A stretch of DNA of 64,000 bases from Pseudoxanthomonas jiangsuensis (GTDB lineage Bacteria; Pseudomonadota; Gammaproteobacteria; Xanthomonadales; Xanthomonadaceae), in contig NZ_PDWL01000005.1 of the NCBI RefSeq assembly GCF_010093185.1, forward strand, positions 62,001 through 126,000. Direction: 5' to 3'. The notes beneath the pieces are model-generated. The model worked only from the letters and a program-made list of their open reading frames with translations, did no database searches and was not told the origin of the DNA. The position numbers and the translations under genes are program-made. This document shows, piece after piece, positions 28,478 through 37,271 of this stretch. Every line of letters starts with the position of its first letter. Within the stretch, counting starts at the first letter, position 1.

Positions 28478-29626
28478 ATGCACGACACCGCACTTACCCG
28501 CCGCCACCTGCTCGCGGCCATGGCCGGCGCCGGGATCGGCGCCGCCCTGCCTTCCGGCATGGCCCGCGCCGCGAACCCGGCCAGCGCCGCGACGCCCACC
28601 GCCGCGCGCGGCAAGGACTCGATCGGCGTGGCCCTGATCGGGCTGGGCTACTACGCCACCCACCTGCTCGCGCCCGGCCTGCAGCTGACCCGGCACTGCC
28701 ACCTGGCCGGCATCGTCACCGGCTCGCCGGAGAAGATCCCGGAGTGGCAGCGCAAGCACGGCATCCCCGACCGCAACGTCTACGGCTACGACGACTTCGA
28801 CCGGATCGCCGACAACCCGGACATCCAGGCCGTCTACATCGCCACCCCCAACGACCTGCACAAGCCGCTGACCCTGCGCGCGGCCAACGCCGGCAAGCAC
28901 GTGTGGTGCGAGAAGCCGATGGCGATGGATGCGGCCGAGGGCCAGGCCATGATCGAGGCCTGCCGCGCCAACAAGGTGCAGCTGACCATCGGCTACCGCC
29001 TGCAGCACGATCCCATCACCCGCCGACTGATCGCGATGGCGCGCGAGAAGCCGTACGGCAGAATCCTGAAGCTGCGCGCCGAGGCCGGCTTCCACGCCTA
29101 CGACGACGTCGATCCGGCGAACAAGCCCTGGCGCCTGTTGCCGCAGCACGGCGGCGGCGCGATGTACGACATGGGCGTGTACGCGCTCAACGCCGCCCGC
29201 TACACCAGCGGCCAGGAACCGGTGGCGGTGACCGCGCGCCAGGAGGTCGTGCGCGAGCACCTGTTCCAGGGCGTGGACGAGACCATGCACTTCACCCTGG
29301 AATTCGCCGACGGGCTGGTCGCCGAATGCGCCACCAGCTTCGGCCGGGAGATGAACACCCTGCGCGCCGACTGCGAGCGCGGCTGGTACGAACTGTCCCC
29401 GTTCCAGACCTACGACGGCCTCAAGGGCCGCACCAGCGACGGCCAGACCTTCGCCAGCACCGGCACCTCGCCTTACCAGCAGGCCAAACAGATGGACGAC
29501 GACGCCCTGGCGATCCTGCAGGGCACCGCGCCGCTGGTGCCCGGGGAGGAGGGCCTGCGCGACATGCGCGTGGTGGACGCGGTGTACGCCTCGGCTCGCG
29601 CAGGCGGGAAGCGGATCGTGCTGTGA
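28478..29626 (+). CDS. Gfo/Idh/MocA oxidoreductase with Tat signal (GFOR-like)
   Basis: 382 aa. The N-terminus TRRHLLAAMAGAGIGAALP is a twin-arginine signal, so the protein is folded with its cofactor before export. A Rossmann domain follows (GVALIGLGYYATHLL) with the family EKPMA motif containing the catalytic Lys, then the alpha/beta substrate domain with GGGAMYDMGVYALNAARY. Zymomonas glucose-fructose oxidoreductase has the same architecture and tightly binds NADP. Start ATG 28478 follows AAGGGAGAGG. Divergent from the SMP-30-like lactonase gene. The real sugar substrate is unknown. Confidence 0.88.
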   Translation: MHDTALTRRHLLAAMAGAGIGAALPSGMARAANPASAATPTAARGKDSIGVALIGLGYYATHLLAPGLQLTRHCHLAGIVTGSPEKIPEWQRKHGIPDRNVYGYDDFDRIADNPDIQAVYIATPNDLHKPLTLRAANAGKHVWCEKPMAMDAAEGQAMIEACRANKVQLTIGYRLQHDPITRRLIAMAREKPYGRILKLRAEAGFHAYDDVDPANKPWRLLPQHGGGAMYDMGVYALNAARYTSGQEPVAVTARQEVVREHLFQGVDETMHFTLEFADGLVAECATSFGREMNTLRADCERGWYELSPFQTYDGLKGRTSDGQTFASTGTSPYQQAKQMDDDALAILQGTAPLVPGEEGLRDMRVVDAVYASARAGGKRIVL

Positions 29627-29713
29627 ACGGCATGGGTGGAGCGTACCGGTTTAGGGACGCTTCACCGCCGGCCACCTAGCGTGTGCCGTCCCGACCTTGC
29701 GTCCCTCGCTGCC

Positions 29714-30094
29714 ATGATCCGCGTCCGTATCGCGTCCCGATTCGCCGCCGGCCTCTGCCTGGCCCTCGCCAGCGGCGGCGCCCTGGCCCAGGCCACCACC
29801 CTGCCCCTGCCGCCGCCCGCGGCGGCGCCGTCCAGCGCGCCGATGCAGCGCCAGAGTGGGATGGTAGTGATCGACGGCGACCACGACGAACGCACCATCG
29901 TGCGCTCGTACGAGCCCGACAGCGTGGTCGGCAACTACCGGATCGACTTCGAGGCGCTGGACGCGGATGCCGACGGGCTGATCGACCGCACCGAGGCCAA
30001 GGCCAATCCGACCCTGGACGCGGAGTTCCGCGCGGTGGATGCGAACAACGACGGCAAGTTGGACCGCGGCGAACTGTCCGGCTGGCTCCGCTGA
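29714..30094 (+). CDS. Exported EF-hand domain protein
   Basis: 126 aa. Signal peptide SRFAAGLCLALASGGALA with cleavage after ALA, then a Pro/Ala-rich stretch, then two EF-hand calcium loops: DADADGLIDRTEA and DANNDGKLDRGEL, both with Asp at 1, 3, 5 and Glu at 12. It would be a small periplasmic or secreted calcium-binding protein. ATG 29714 is preceded by no strong ribosome-binding site. It ends 12 bp from the convergent ubiI. The partner is unknown. Confidence 0.83.
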   Translation: MIRVRIASRFAAGLCLALASGGALAQATTLPLPPPAAAPSSAPMQRQSGMVVIDGDHDERTIVRSYEPDSVVGNYRIDFEALDADADGLIDRTEAKANPTLDAEFRAVDANNDGKLDRGELSGWLR

Positions 30095-30106
30095 CGACGC
30101 GTCGGC

Positions 30107-31297
30107 TCAGACCCCGGCCGCGTGCCGCCACAAGGCGCTGCGCAAGGGCGGCAGTTTCCCGGCCAGCCCCAGCAGCGGCCCGCGTGCCAGGGTGGCCAGC
30201 GGGTCGGCATTGGAGAACAGCCGGTTGATGCCTTCGAAGGCGTAGGCCGACACCGTGTTGTCGCTGCGCCGACGGCGTGCCCACCTTTGCAGCCGGTGTG
30301 CGGCGGTCCAGTCGGACCCGTGCGCGCGCGCCGCCTCCACTTCGGCCAGCAGGGCGGCTACGTCGCGCAGGCCGAGGTTGACGCCCTGCCCGGCCAGCGG
30401 ATGGACCACGTGGGCGGCATCGCCCAGCACCAGCACCCGTCCCGCCGCCTGCTGCCGCACCAGCTGCCGGCGCAGGGGGAACGCGACCCTCGGCGACACC
30501 GGCGCGGCCCGGCCCAGGCGCGCGGCCGAGGCGTCGGTCAGGGCCACGGCGAAGGCTTCGTCGTCCAGCGCCAGCACCCGCGCGGCCTCGTCCTCGGGCA
30601 GGGTCCAGACGATCGAACTGCGCCCGTCCACGAACGGCAAGAGCGCCAGCGGCCCGCTCGGCAGGAAACGCTGCCAGGCGGTGTCCTGGTGCGGGGCTTC
30701 GGTCTCGATGTAGGCGACCACGCCGCGCTGGCGGTAGTCGTGCGCGTCCAGCTCCAGCCCGGCCAGTCGCCGCAGGTCGGAGCCGGCGCCGTCGGCGGCC
30801 ACCGCGATCCGCGCTTCCAGCCGGCTGCCGTCGTCCAGGCGCAGGCGGACGCCGGCGGCATCCTGCTCCAGCGCCTCGACCCGAGCGGGGCTGCGCACCT
30901 GCACCCCGGCCGCGGCCAGCGCCGCCCACAGGCGGTCGGCCAGCAGGTCGTTCTCGACGATCCAGCCCAGTTCTTCGCGGGCCATGGACGCCGCGTCGAA
31001 CCGCAGTTCGCCGCCGCCGGCCGCGTCCCAGACCCGCATCCGCCGGTACGGCTGGGCGCGCGCGGCCCGCACCTGCGGCCACACGCCCAGGCGTTCGAGC
31101 AGGCCGGCGTTGTCCGGGGCCAGCGCGTACACCCGCAGGTCCGGCTGCGCGGCCGACCAGCGCGGCGCAGGGCGCGGCTCGACCAGGGTCACTTCCAGGC
31201 CGGCGCGGGCCAGGGCCAGCGCGCAGGCCGCGCCGACCACGCCACCGCCGGCGACCACCGCGTCCAGGCGCGCACGGCCTTTCACATGCCCCGTCAT
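30107..31297 (-). CDS. ubiI: UbiI-type FAD-dependent monooxygenase of ubiquinone synthesis
   Basis: 396 aa. Class A flavin monooxygenase of the UbiH/UbiI/UbiF group. FAD-binding VVAGGGVVGAACALALARAG at the N-terminus, a DG motif (AVAADGAGSDLRRLAG) and GDAAHVVHPLAGQGVNLGLR near the C-terminus. The GDAAHxxxPLAGQGVNLG form matches UbiI/VisC better than UbiH. It hydroxylates the quinone ring precursor at the inner membrane. ATG 31297 overlaps the ubiH stop as ATGA. The position it hydroxylates (C5 or another) is inferred. Confidence 0.87.
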   Translation of the reverse strand: MTGHVKGRARLDAVVAGGGVVGAACALALARAGLEVTLVEPRPAPRWSAAQPDLRVYALAPDNAGLLERLGVWPQVRAARAQPYRRMRVWDAAGGGELRFDAASMAREELGWIVENDLLADRLWAALAAAGVQVRSPARVEALEQDAAGVRLRLDDGSRLEARIAVAADGAGSDLRRLAGLELDAHDYRQRGVVAYIETEAPHQDTAWQRFLPSGPLALLPFVDGRSSIVWTLPEDEAARVLALDDEAFAVALTDASAARLGRAAPVSPRVAFPLRRQLVRQQAAGRVLVLGDAAHVVHPLAGQGVNLGLRDVAALLAEVEAARAHGSDWTAAHRLQRWARRRRSDNTVSAYAFEGINRLFSNADPLATLARGPLLGLAGKLPPLRSALWRHAAGV

Positions 31298-32493
31298 CGG
31301 CACAGCTCCGGGACGTCGCCGCGGAAACCCATCGCCCCGCCGACCAGCCAGGCCTGCAGCCAGCCGGCGCGGGCGGCGGCCAGCAGGCCCAGGCTGCGCA
31401 GGGGCCGCAGCAGGGGCAAAGGGTTGCCGGTCAGCCGGGCCAGGCCGTCGGAGAAGGCCAGGGTGCGCTCGCGGTCCTCGCCGCGGCGGTGGGCATAGCG
31501 CCGCAGCAGAGCATCGTCGCCGGGATCGGCGGCCTGCGCACGCAGGCCTTCGGCCAGGGTCAGGGCGTCGCGCAGGCCGAGGTTGAAGCCCTGCGCGCCG
31601 ACCGGGTGGAGGGTCTGGGCGGCGTTGCCGAGCAGCACCGCGCGCGGCGCGACCAGGCCTTCGGCCACCGCCGAGGCGATCGGATAGGCCTGGCGCTCGC
31701 CGGCGGCGAGCAGGCGCCCGGCGCGCCAGCCGAACACCTGCTGGATCCGCGCCAGCCAGCCGGCCTCGTCCAGCGCCGCGACCGCTTCGGCCTCGGCCGT
31801 GGGCACGCCATGGACCACGCCCCAAGCGCGGTCGCCGCGCGGCAGGAGCGCGGTCGGGCCGCTGTCGGTGAAGCGCTCGTAGGCGGTGCCGTCGGGGGCG
31901 CGTTCGCCGCGCACCCGCGCCACGAACAGGGTCTGGCCGTAGTCGTGGCGGCGCACCGCGATGCCCAGCGCGTCGCGCAAGGCGCTGCGGGTGCCGTCGG
32001 CGGCCACCAGCAGGCGCGCGCGCAGCTGCAGTTCGCCATCGGCGGTGGCCAGCCGCAGGCCGCGGGTCGCGCCGTCGTCGCCGTCGAGCGCGACGAAGCG
32101 CGTGGGCCGGTAGCGGACCAGGCGCGGCAGCTGCGCCAGCCGCGCTTCCAGCGCTTCGCCGAAATCGCGCGCCACCACCACCTGGCCGAAGCTGTCGCGG
32201 CCGTAGTCGGACGCGTCCAGCTGCACCCGGCCGAAATCGCCGGCGCGGCTGACGTGGATGCGGCGGATCGGGCCGGCCGGGGCGCGCAGTTCGCGCATCA
32301 CGCCCAGCGCGTCGAGGGCGTTGACCGAGGCCGCGGCCAGGCTGAGGTTGCGCTGGTCGAACACCGCCGGCAGTTCGCCGGGAGGACTGGCCTCGACCAG
32401 GGCCACGTCCAGCGGCAGCCCGTCCAGGGCGATCGCCAGGCTGGCGCCGACCAGGCCGCCGCCGACGATGACGACATCGTGGGTTCGGATCAT
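31294..32493 (-). CDS. ubiH: UbiH-type FAD-dependent monooxygenase (2-octaprenyl-6-methoxyphenol hydroxylase)
   Basis: 399 aa. FAD site HDVVIVGGGLVGASLAIAL at the N-terminus, LVAADGTRSALRDALG in the middle and GNAAQTLHPVGAQGFNLGLR at the C-terminus; the GNAAQTLHP form is the UbiH signature. It hydroxylates C6 in ubiquinone synthesis. Two close starts exist: ATG 32493 (MIRTHDVV) and ATG 32502 (MSRMIRTH). A TATCAT lies 7 bp before 32493, so I favour that one. Overlaps ubiI by 4 nt (ATGA). Confidence 0.9.
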   Translation of the reverse strand: MIRTHDVVIVGGGLVGASLAIALDGLPLDVALVEASPPGELPAVFDQRNLSLAAASVNALDALGVMRELRAPAGPIRRIHVSRAGDFGRVQLDASDYGRDSFGQVVVARDFGEALEARLAQLPRLVRYRPTRFVALDGDDGATRGLRLATADGELQLRARLLVAADGTRSALRDALGIAVRRHDYGQTLFVARVRGERAPDGTAYERFTDSGPTALLPRGDRAWGVVHGVPTAEAEAVAALDEAGWLARIQQVFGWRAGRLLAAGERQAYPIASAVAEGLVAPRAVLLGNAAQTLHPVGAQGFNLGLRDALTLAEGLRAQAADPGDDALLRRYAHRRGEDRERTLAFSDGLARLTGNPLPLLRPLRSLGLLAAARAGWLQAWLVGGAMGFRGDVPELCR

Positions 32494-32595
32494 GCGCGAC
32501 ATGATACGCGGGGGCCGGGAATCGGCAGGCATCGCACCGGAGCGCTCCACCCTGGCTGCCGGCACTGATCCGGCGCATGCCCGGCGGGCCTCGGC

Positions 32596-32601
32596 TAGAA
32601 T
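32596..32601 (+). promoter_or_regulatory. Candidate -10 box of the btuM-like/adenosyltransferase unit
   Basis: TAGAAT in the context GGCTAGAATGCGG, 28 bp before the ATG at 32630. No -35 hexamer and no cobalamin-riboswitch B12-box were found in the 136-bp gap. Confidence 0.35.
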
Positions 32602-32629
32602 GCGGCCGGACCACTTCACTGCGCGCGCC

Positions 32630-33223
32630 ATGACCTCCACCCCCCAACGCCTGTTCGTCCTCTTCGTCCTGGCCGTGCTGATGGCGGCCTCGCGCGCGCA
32701 CGTGTTCGACCACTTCTCGCCACCGGACACCACCTGGGCGACCTTCTTCGTCGCCGGGTTCGTCCTGCGCGGCTGGGGCCGCTGGGCCTTCCCGGCGCTG
32801 ATGGTGCTGGCGGTGGCGGTGGACTGGTACGTGATCTCCGGCCAGGGCATCGATTTCTGGAGCCACTACTGCGTCTCGCCCGGCTACTGGTGCCTGGTGC
32901 CGGCCTACGGCGCGATGTGGGCCGGCGGCGCCTGGCTGCGCCGCCACTACGTGCGCGCCAACTGGGACGCGCTGGGCCGGCTGGCACTGGCCTTCGTGGT
33001 CTCGGTCCTGGTCTGCCACCTGATCGCCCAGGGCAGCTTCTACTGGACCAGCGCCAGCGTCGCCGAGCCGACCCTGGCCGGCTGGTGGAAGAACTACACC
33101 GACTGGCTGCCGCCGTACCTGGTGACCGCCGGAGTGTACGTGGCCATCGCCGCCGCGGTGCAGGTGGCCGCCGAGCGCATCGGCCCGGCCCTGCGCTCCG
33201 GGCGCGACCCCGCCGCGCGCTGA
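32630..33223 (+). CDS. BtuM-like vitamin B12 transporter (solitary ECF S-component type)
   Basis: 197 aa integral membrane protein with about six hydrophobic segments. The loop before the fourth segment contains SHYCVSPGYWCLVPAYGAMW; Cys81 stands where the Co-coordinating Cys80 of Thiobacillus denitrificans BtuM is described, and the pattern Cys-x-Ser/Thr-Pro-x-Tyr followed by PAYG fits my memory of that family. The gene immediately upstream of cobalamin adenosyltransferase supports a B12 role. BtuM proteins are ECF-type S-components working without a dedicated ECF module. The assignment is from recall and context, so moderate confidence. Confidence 0.62.
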   Translation: MTSTPQRLFVLFVLAVLMAASRAHVFDHFSPPDTTWATFFVAGFVLRGWGRWAFPALMVLAVAVDWYVISGQGIDFWSHYCVSPGYWCLVPAYGAMWAGGAWLRRHYVRANWDALGRLALAFVVSVLVCHLIAQGSFYWTSASVAEPTLAGWWKNYTDWLPPYLVTAGVYVAIAAAVQVAAERIGPALRSGRDPAAR

Positions 33224-33245
33224 GCCGCGCGGCGAGCGTCCGCCC

Positions 33246-33809
33246 GTGGGCAACCGCCTCTCGAAGATCTACACCCGCACCGGCGACGACGGCAGCACCG
33301 GCCTGGGCGACGGCAGCCGCACCGGCAAGGACGCGCTGCGGGTCGAGGCCTACGGCACGGTGGACGAGGCCAACTCCGCGATCGGCGTGGTCTTGGCCGC
33401 GCCGGGCGTGCCCGGAGACGTGCGCGACCTGCTCACCGCCGTGCAGCACCAGCTGTTCGACCTGGGCGGGGAGCTGTGCATCCCCGGCCACGCCGCGATC
33501 CGCGGCGAGGACATCGATGCGCTGGAACGCCACCTGGACCGCTACAACGAGGACCTGCCGCCGCTGAAGGACTTCATCCTTCCCGCCGGCGGCGAGGCGG
33601 CCGCGCGCTGCCACCTGGCCCGCACCATCGTCCGCCGCGCCGAGCGCCAGACCGTGGCGCTGTCGCGGGCGGAGCAGGTCCGCGGCGAAGCGGTGCGCTA
33701 CCTCAACCGCCTGTCCGACCTGCTGTTCGTGCTGGCCCGGGTGCTGGCCCGCGCCGACGGCCAGGGCGAAGTGCTGTGGCGGCACGAGCGGCGCAACGCC
33801 GCGCCCTGA
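33246..33809 (+). CDS. Cob(I)alamin adenosyltransferase, PduO type
   Basis: 187 aa. Transfers the adenosyl group of ATP to cob(I)alamin, giving coenzyme B12. The P-loop-like N-terminus SKIYTRTGDDGSTGLGDG, RVEAYGTVDEANSAIG, and the trimer/active-site helix ARTIVRRAERQ ... RYLNRLSDLLFVLAR are the PduO-family signatures. The start is GTG 33246, 22 bp after the BtuM-like stop. No cobalamin synthesis genes are nearby, consistent with salvage of imported B12. Confidence 0.93.
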   Translation: MGNRLSKIYTRTGDDGSTGLGDGSRTGKDALRVEAYGTVDEANSAIGVVLAAPGVPGDVRDLLTAVQHQLFDLGGELCIPGHAAIRGEDIDALERHLDRYNEDLPPLKDFILPAGGEAAARCHLARTIVRRAERQTVALSRAEQVRGEAVRYLNRLSDLLFVLARVLARADGQGEVLWRHERRNAAP

Positions 33810-33906
33810 CGGCTCGGCGTTCCCCTGCCGGCAACTCGCGGACCGCTCTTCCGGCTTGCGCTTTGGCTCCGACCAATATCCGATGGCGCCCCTGCCTTCG
33901 CCGCGC

Positions 33907-33921
33907 TACGTTGGCCGCATG
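33907..33921 (+). promoter_or_regulatory. Candidate -10 directly before the HDAC-like gene (possible leaderless mRNA)
   Basis: TACGTT (33907-33912) stands exactly 6 bp before the ATG at 33919, the same geometry as before bioA, the S1/P1 nuclease and the acetyl-CoA hydrolase genes. Confidence 0.28.
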
Positions 33922-34830
33922 CTCGCCTGGACCCATCCCGCCTGCCTGACCCACGATCCGGGCCCCGGCCATCCCGAACAGCCCGCCCGGCTGCGCGTGG
34001 TGCTCGACGCCCTGCAGGAGGCCTGGCCCGACCTCGACTGGCGCGACGCCCCCGCCGCCCGCCGCGGCGCCCTGCTCCGGGTCCACGCCGACCGCCTGGT
34101 CGACCAGGTGCTCGAACCGCTGCCCGCCGGCCTGCGCCACCTCGACACCGACACCCTGCTCTCTCCCGGCTCGGCCCGCGCCGCCCTGCACGCCGCCGGC
34201 GCCGGGATCGCCGCGGTCGACGCCGTGCTGGCCGGCGAAACCACTACCGCCTTCTGCGCCGTGCGCCCCCCCGGCCACCATGCCACCGCCGACACCGCGA
34301 TGGGCTTCTGCCTGTTCAACAACATCGCCGTGGCCGCCGCCCATGCCCGCGACCAGCACGGCCTGGAACGGATCGCGATCGTCGATTTCGACGTCCATCA
34401 TGGCAACGGCACCCAGGCCATCTTCCAGCGCGAGCCGAAGGTGGCCTACCTCAGCAGCCACCAGTCCGGCCTATACCCGCATACCGGCAGCGTCCACGAG
34501 CGCGGCGCCGGCAACCTGCACAACGTCCTGCTGCCTCCCGGCAGCGGCGGCTTCCGCTTCCGCAACACCTGGCTGGACACCCTGCTGCCGGCGCTGGACG
34601 ATTTCCGTCCACAGCTGGTCCTGGTCTCGGCCGGGTTCGACGCCCACCTGTCCGACCCGCTGGCCGACCTGATGCTGGACGCCGACGACTTCGCCTGGAT
34701 CACCGCCGAGCTGCGCACGGTGGCCGCCCGCCACGGCGGCGGCCGGCTGGTGTCGATGCTCGAGGGCGGCTACAACCTCGACGCCCTGGCCGAATGCACG
34801 GTGGCCCACGTCGGCGCCCTGCGCGGCTGA
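33919..34830 (+). CDS. Histone deacetylase-like amidohydrolase
   Basis: 303 aa arginase/deacetylase-fold enzyme. Zinc site and charge-relay residues are visible: RPPGHHAT (tandem His), IVDFDVHHGNGTQ (Asp/His ligands), SAGFDAHLSDPL (Asp ligand) and EGGYNLDALAE. In bacteria such proteins deacetylate acetylated small molecules or proteins, for example acetylpolyamines; the substrate here is unknown. ATG 33919 fits the usual N-terminus; a longer frame starts at 33856. It follows the adenosyltransferase by 109 bp. Confidence 0.9.
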   Translation: MLAWTHPACLTHDPGPGHPEQPARLRVVLDALQEAWPDLDWRDAPAARRGALLRVHADRLVDQVLEPLPAGLRHLDTDTLLSPGSARAALHAAGAGIAAVDAVLAGETTTAFCAVRPPGHHATADTAMGFCLFNNIAVAAAHARDQHGLERIAIVDFDVHHGNGTQAIFQREPKVAYLSSHQSGLYPHTGSVHERGAGNLHNVLLPPGSGGFRFRNTWLDTLLPALDDFRPQLVLVSAGFDAHLSDPLADLMLDADDFAWITAELRTVAARHGGGRLVSMLEGGYNLDALAECTVAHVGALRG

Positions 34831-34963
34831 AAGCCGGCCGGCCGGGGCCAACCCTGCCACCTTCCGCATGAACCCCGGCCGCCCCCGCGGCGCGCTTTCA
34901 TTGCCCGCATGCACCCGCATCCGGCAAGCTACCGGCGATTTTCGGCCCGGATGCCCCCTGCCC

Positions 34964-37267
34964 GTGCGACACCCCCTGCGCCTGCTGCCCCTGTCCCTGA
35001 GCATCGCCGCCTGCCTGTCCGGCCCGGCCCTGGCCGCCGACGAGAAGCCGCTGAGCTGGGCCCTGTGCCCGGCCGGCGACGTCCTGGCCCCGTTCGAGGG
35101 CGCGCCGCCGGCCGCCCAGCCCGGCGCGCCGGCGCGCAACGAGCAGCCCACCGACATCGCGGGCGACCGGCTCAGCGGCACCGAGACCCAGCCGCAATAC
35201 CAGGGCAACGTCGCCCTGGTCCGCGGCGACCAGTTCCTCGGCACCGACGACATGCGCTTCGACACCGAGACCGGCACCTACGTGGCCGAGGGCAACGTCC
35301 GCTACCAGGACTCGGGCATCCGCATCGTCGCCGACCGCGCCCAAGGCGACCAGGACGCCGACACCCACGTCATCACCAACATCCGCTACCAGCTGGTGGA
35401 CCGGCGCGGCAACGGCGGCGCCGATTCGATCAACCTGCGCGGCGCCCAGGGCCAACTGCACCACTCCACCTACAGCACCTGCGACCCCGACCAGCGCGCC
35501 TGGGAACTGCGCGCGCAGAGGATCGACGTCGACAGCGACGAGGGCTTCGGCGTGGCCCGCAACGCGGTGCTGCGGATGGGCCGGTTCCCGGTGCTGTACG
35601 TGCCATGGTTCAAGTTCCCGGTCGACGACCGCCGCCAGACCGGCCTGCTGTACCCGTCGGTGAGCATGTCCGGGCGCAACGGCTTCGACTACCGCCAGCC
35701 GGTCTACCTCAACCTGGCGCCGAACTACGACATGACCCTGACCCCGCGCTGGATGAGCAAGCGCGGGCTGATGCTGGACAGCGAGTTCCGCTACCTCTAC
35801 GAGGGCGGCCGCGGCACGATCGAGGGCGCCTACATGCCCAGCGACGAGCTGCGCGACCGCGACCGCGGCCGCTTCGGCTTCACCGGTTACCACAACATCG
35901 ACAGCCACTGGCAGGCGCGGGCGAGCCTGGGCTGGGTCAGCGACGACCGCTACGTCGAGGACTTCGCCAACCGCCTCAACGGCGTGTCGGCGTCCTACAT
36001 CCAGAGCACCGCCGGGGTCTACGGCACCGGCCAGTACTGGAACGCCGGGGCGATGGCCGAGCACTTCCAGCTCACCGACTACACCCTGACCGACGCCAAC
36101 CTGCCCTACAGCCGGCTGCCGCGGGTGTTCGTGAACTGGGAGCAGCCGCTGGGCCACTGGTTCGACGCCGGCGTGTACGCCGAGGCGGTGCGCTTCCAGC
36201 ACACCGAGCGCCCCGGCGGCAGCCGCCTGGACGTCAAGCCCTACCTCTCCGCGCGCCTGGCCGGCCCGGCCTGGTACGTGACCCCGACCCTGGCCTGGCG
36301 CTACACCGCCTACAAGCTGGACGAGGACCTGGCCGCGCAGCTGGGCGGCGACGATTCGCCCACCCGCAGCCTGCCGGTAGCCAGCCTGGACGCCGGCCTG
36401 TACTTCGACCGCGACACCACCTGGGACGGCGACGCCTACCTGCACACCCTGGAGCCGCGGCTGTTCTACCTCAACGCGCCGTACCGCGAGCAGGACGGGC
36501 TGCCGCTGTTCGACACCCGGCCCTTCACCTTCAGCTGGGGCCAGCTGTTCCGCGACAACCGCTATTCCGGCGCCGACCGCCAGACCGACGCCAACCAGCT
36601 GACCGTGGCCCTGACCACCCGCCTGATCCGCCAGGCCGACGGCCGCGAGAAGCTGTCGGCCAGCCTCGGCCAGATCCGCTACTTCGAGGACTCGCGGGTC
36701 GTGGCCCCGGGCGAGACCCCGGTGGCCCAGGGCAAGTCGGCCTGGGTGGCCGACGCCAACTACATGATCAACGACCGCTGGAACCTCGGTGCCTCCTACC
36801 AGTGGGACCCCAAGTTCCGGCGCGAGGACCTGGCCAGCGTCCGCGCCCGCTACCTGTGGCCGAACGACGGCGTGGTCAACCTCGGCTACCGCTACCGCCG
36901 CGACCTGCTCGAGCAGGCCGACTTCTCCTTCCTGTACCCGGTCAGCCCGACCTGGAGCGTGGTCGGCCGCTACTACCACTCCATCCAGGACGACAAGCTG
37001 CTGGAGGCGATCGCCGGCGTGCAGTGGGACAGCTGCTGCCTGGCGGTGCGCGCGCTGGCCCGGCGCTACGTGCGCAACCGCGAGGGCGACCTGGACAACG
37101 CCATTCAGGTCGAATTCGTGCTCAAGGGCCTAGGGTCGGCCGGCCAGGACACGGAGCGGACTTTGCGCCGTGCTATTCTCGGCTACCACCGCGACGACCT
37201 CTACCTGGTCCCGCCGAGCAACACCACGCCCGATCCGGACGATTACGATCCGAACCTCATTCCCTGA
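34964..37267 (+). CDS. lptD: LPS-assembly protein LptD
   Basis: 767 aa. Outer-membrane beta-barrel that inserts lipopolysaccharide with LptE. GTG 34964 gives a clean signal peptide (RLLPLSLSIAACLSGPALA); the frame is open back to ATG 34868, which would add 32 residues before it. The N-terminal OstA-like jellyroll (GDRLSGTETQPQYQGNVALVRGDQ) and LptD barrel (MSKRGLMLDSEFRYLY) follow. The four disulfide Cys are present: ALCPAGD, YSTCDPD and the DSCC pair near the C-terminus. First gene of lptD-surA-pdxA. Confidence 0.94.
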   Translation: MRHPLRLLPLSLSIAACLSGPALAADEKPLSWALCPAGDVLAPFEGAPPAAQPGAPARNEQPTDIAGDRLSGTETQPQYQGNVALVRGDQFLGTDDMRFDTETGTYVAEGNVRYQDSGIRIVADRAQGDQDADTHVITNIRYQLVDRRGNGGADSINLRGAQGQLHHSTYSTCDPDQRAWELRAQRIDVDSDEGFGVARNAVLRMGRFPVLYVPWFKFPVDDRRQTGLLYPSVSMSGRNGFDYRQPVYLNLAPNYDMTLTPRWMSKRGLMLDSEFRYLYEGGRGTIEGAYMPSDELRDRDRGRFGFTGYHNIDSHWQARASLGWVSDDRYVEDFANRLNGVSASYIQSTAGVYGTGQYWNAGAMAEHFQLTDYTLTDANLPYSRLPRVFVNWEQPLGHWFDAGVYAEAVRFQHTERPGGSRLDVKPYLSARLAGPAWYVTPTLAWRYTAYKLDEDLAAQLGGDDSPTRSLPVASLDAGLYFDRDTTWDGDAYLHTLEPRLFYLNAPYREQDGLPLFDTRPFTFSWGQLFRDNRYSGADRQTDANQLTVALTTRLIRQADGREKLSASLGQIRYFEDSRVVAPGETPVAQGKSAWVADANYMINDRWNLGASYQWDPKFRREDLASVRARYLWPNDGVVNLGYRYRRDLLEQADFSFLYPVSPTWSVVGRYYHSIQDDKLLEAIAGVQWDSCCLAVRALARRYVRNREGDLDNAIQVEFVLKGLGSAGQDTERTLRRAILGYHRDDLYLVPPSNTTPDPDDYDPNLIP

Positions 37268-37271
37268 GTCC

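Noticed and set aside
32494..32629. Cobalamin riboswitch before the btuM-like gene
   Set aside because: The gap is only 136 bp and I could not find a B12-box or the expected stems.
31298..33253. Long upstream extension of the ubiI reading frame (a 1048-codon frame)
   Set aside because: It runs through ubiH in another frame with Arg/Pro/Gly-rich translation; the flavoprotein begins at MTGHVKGRARLDAVV and overlaps ubiH by ATGA.
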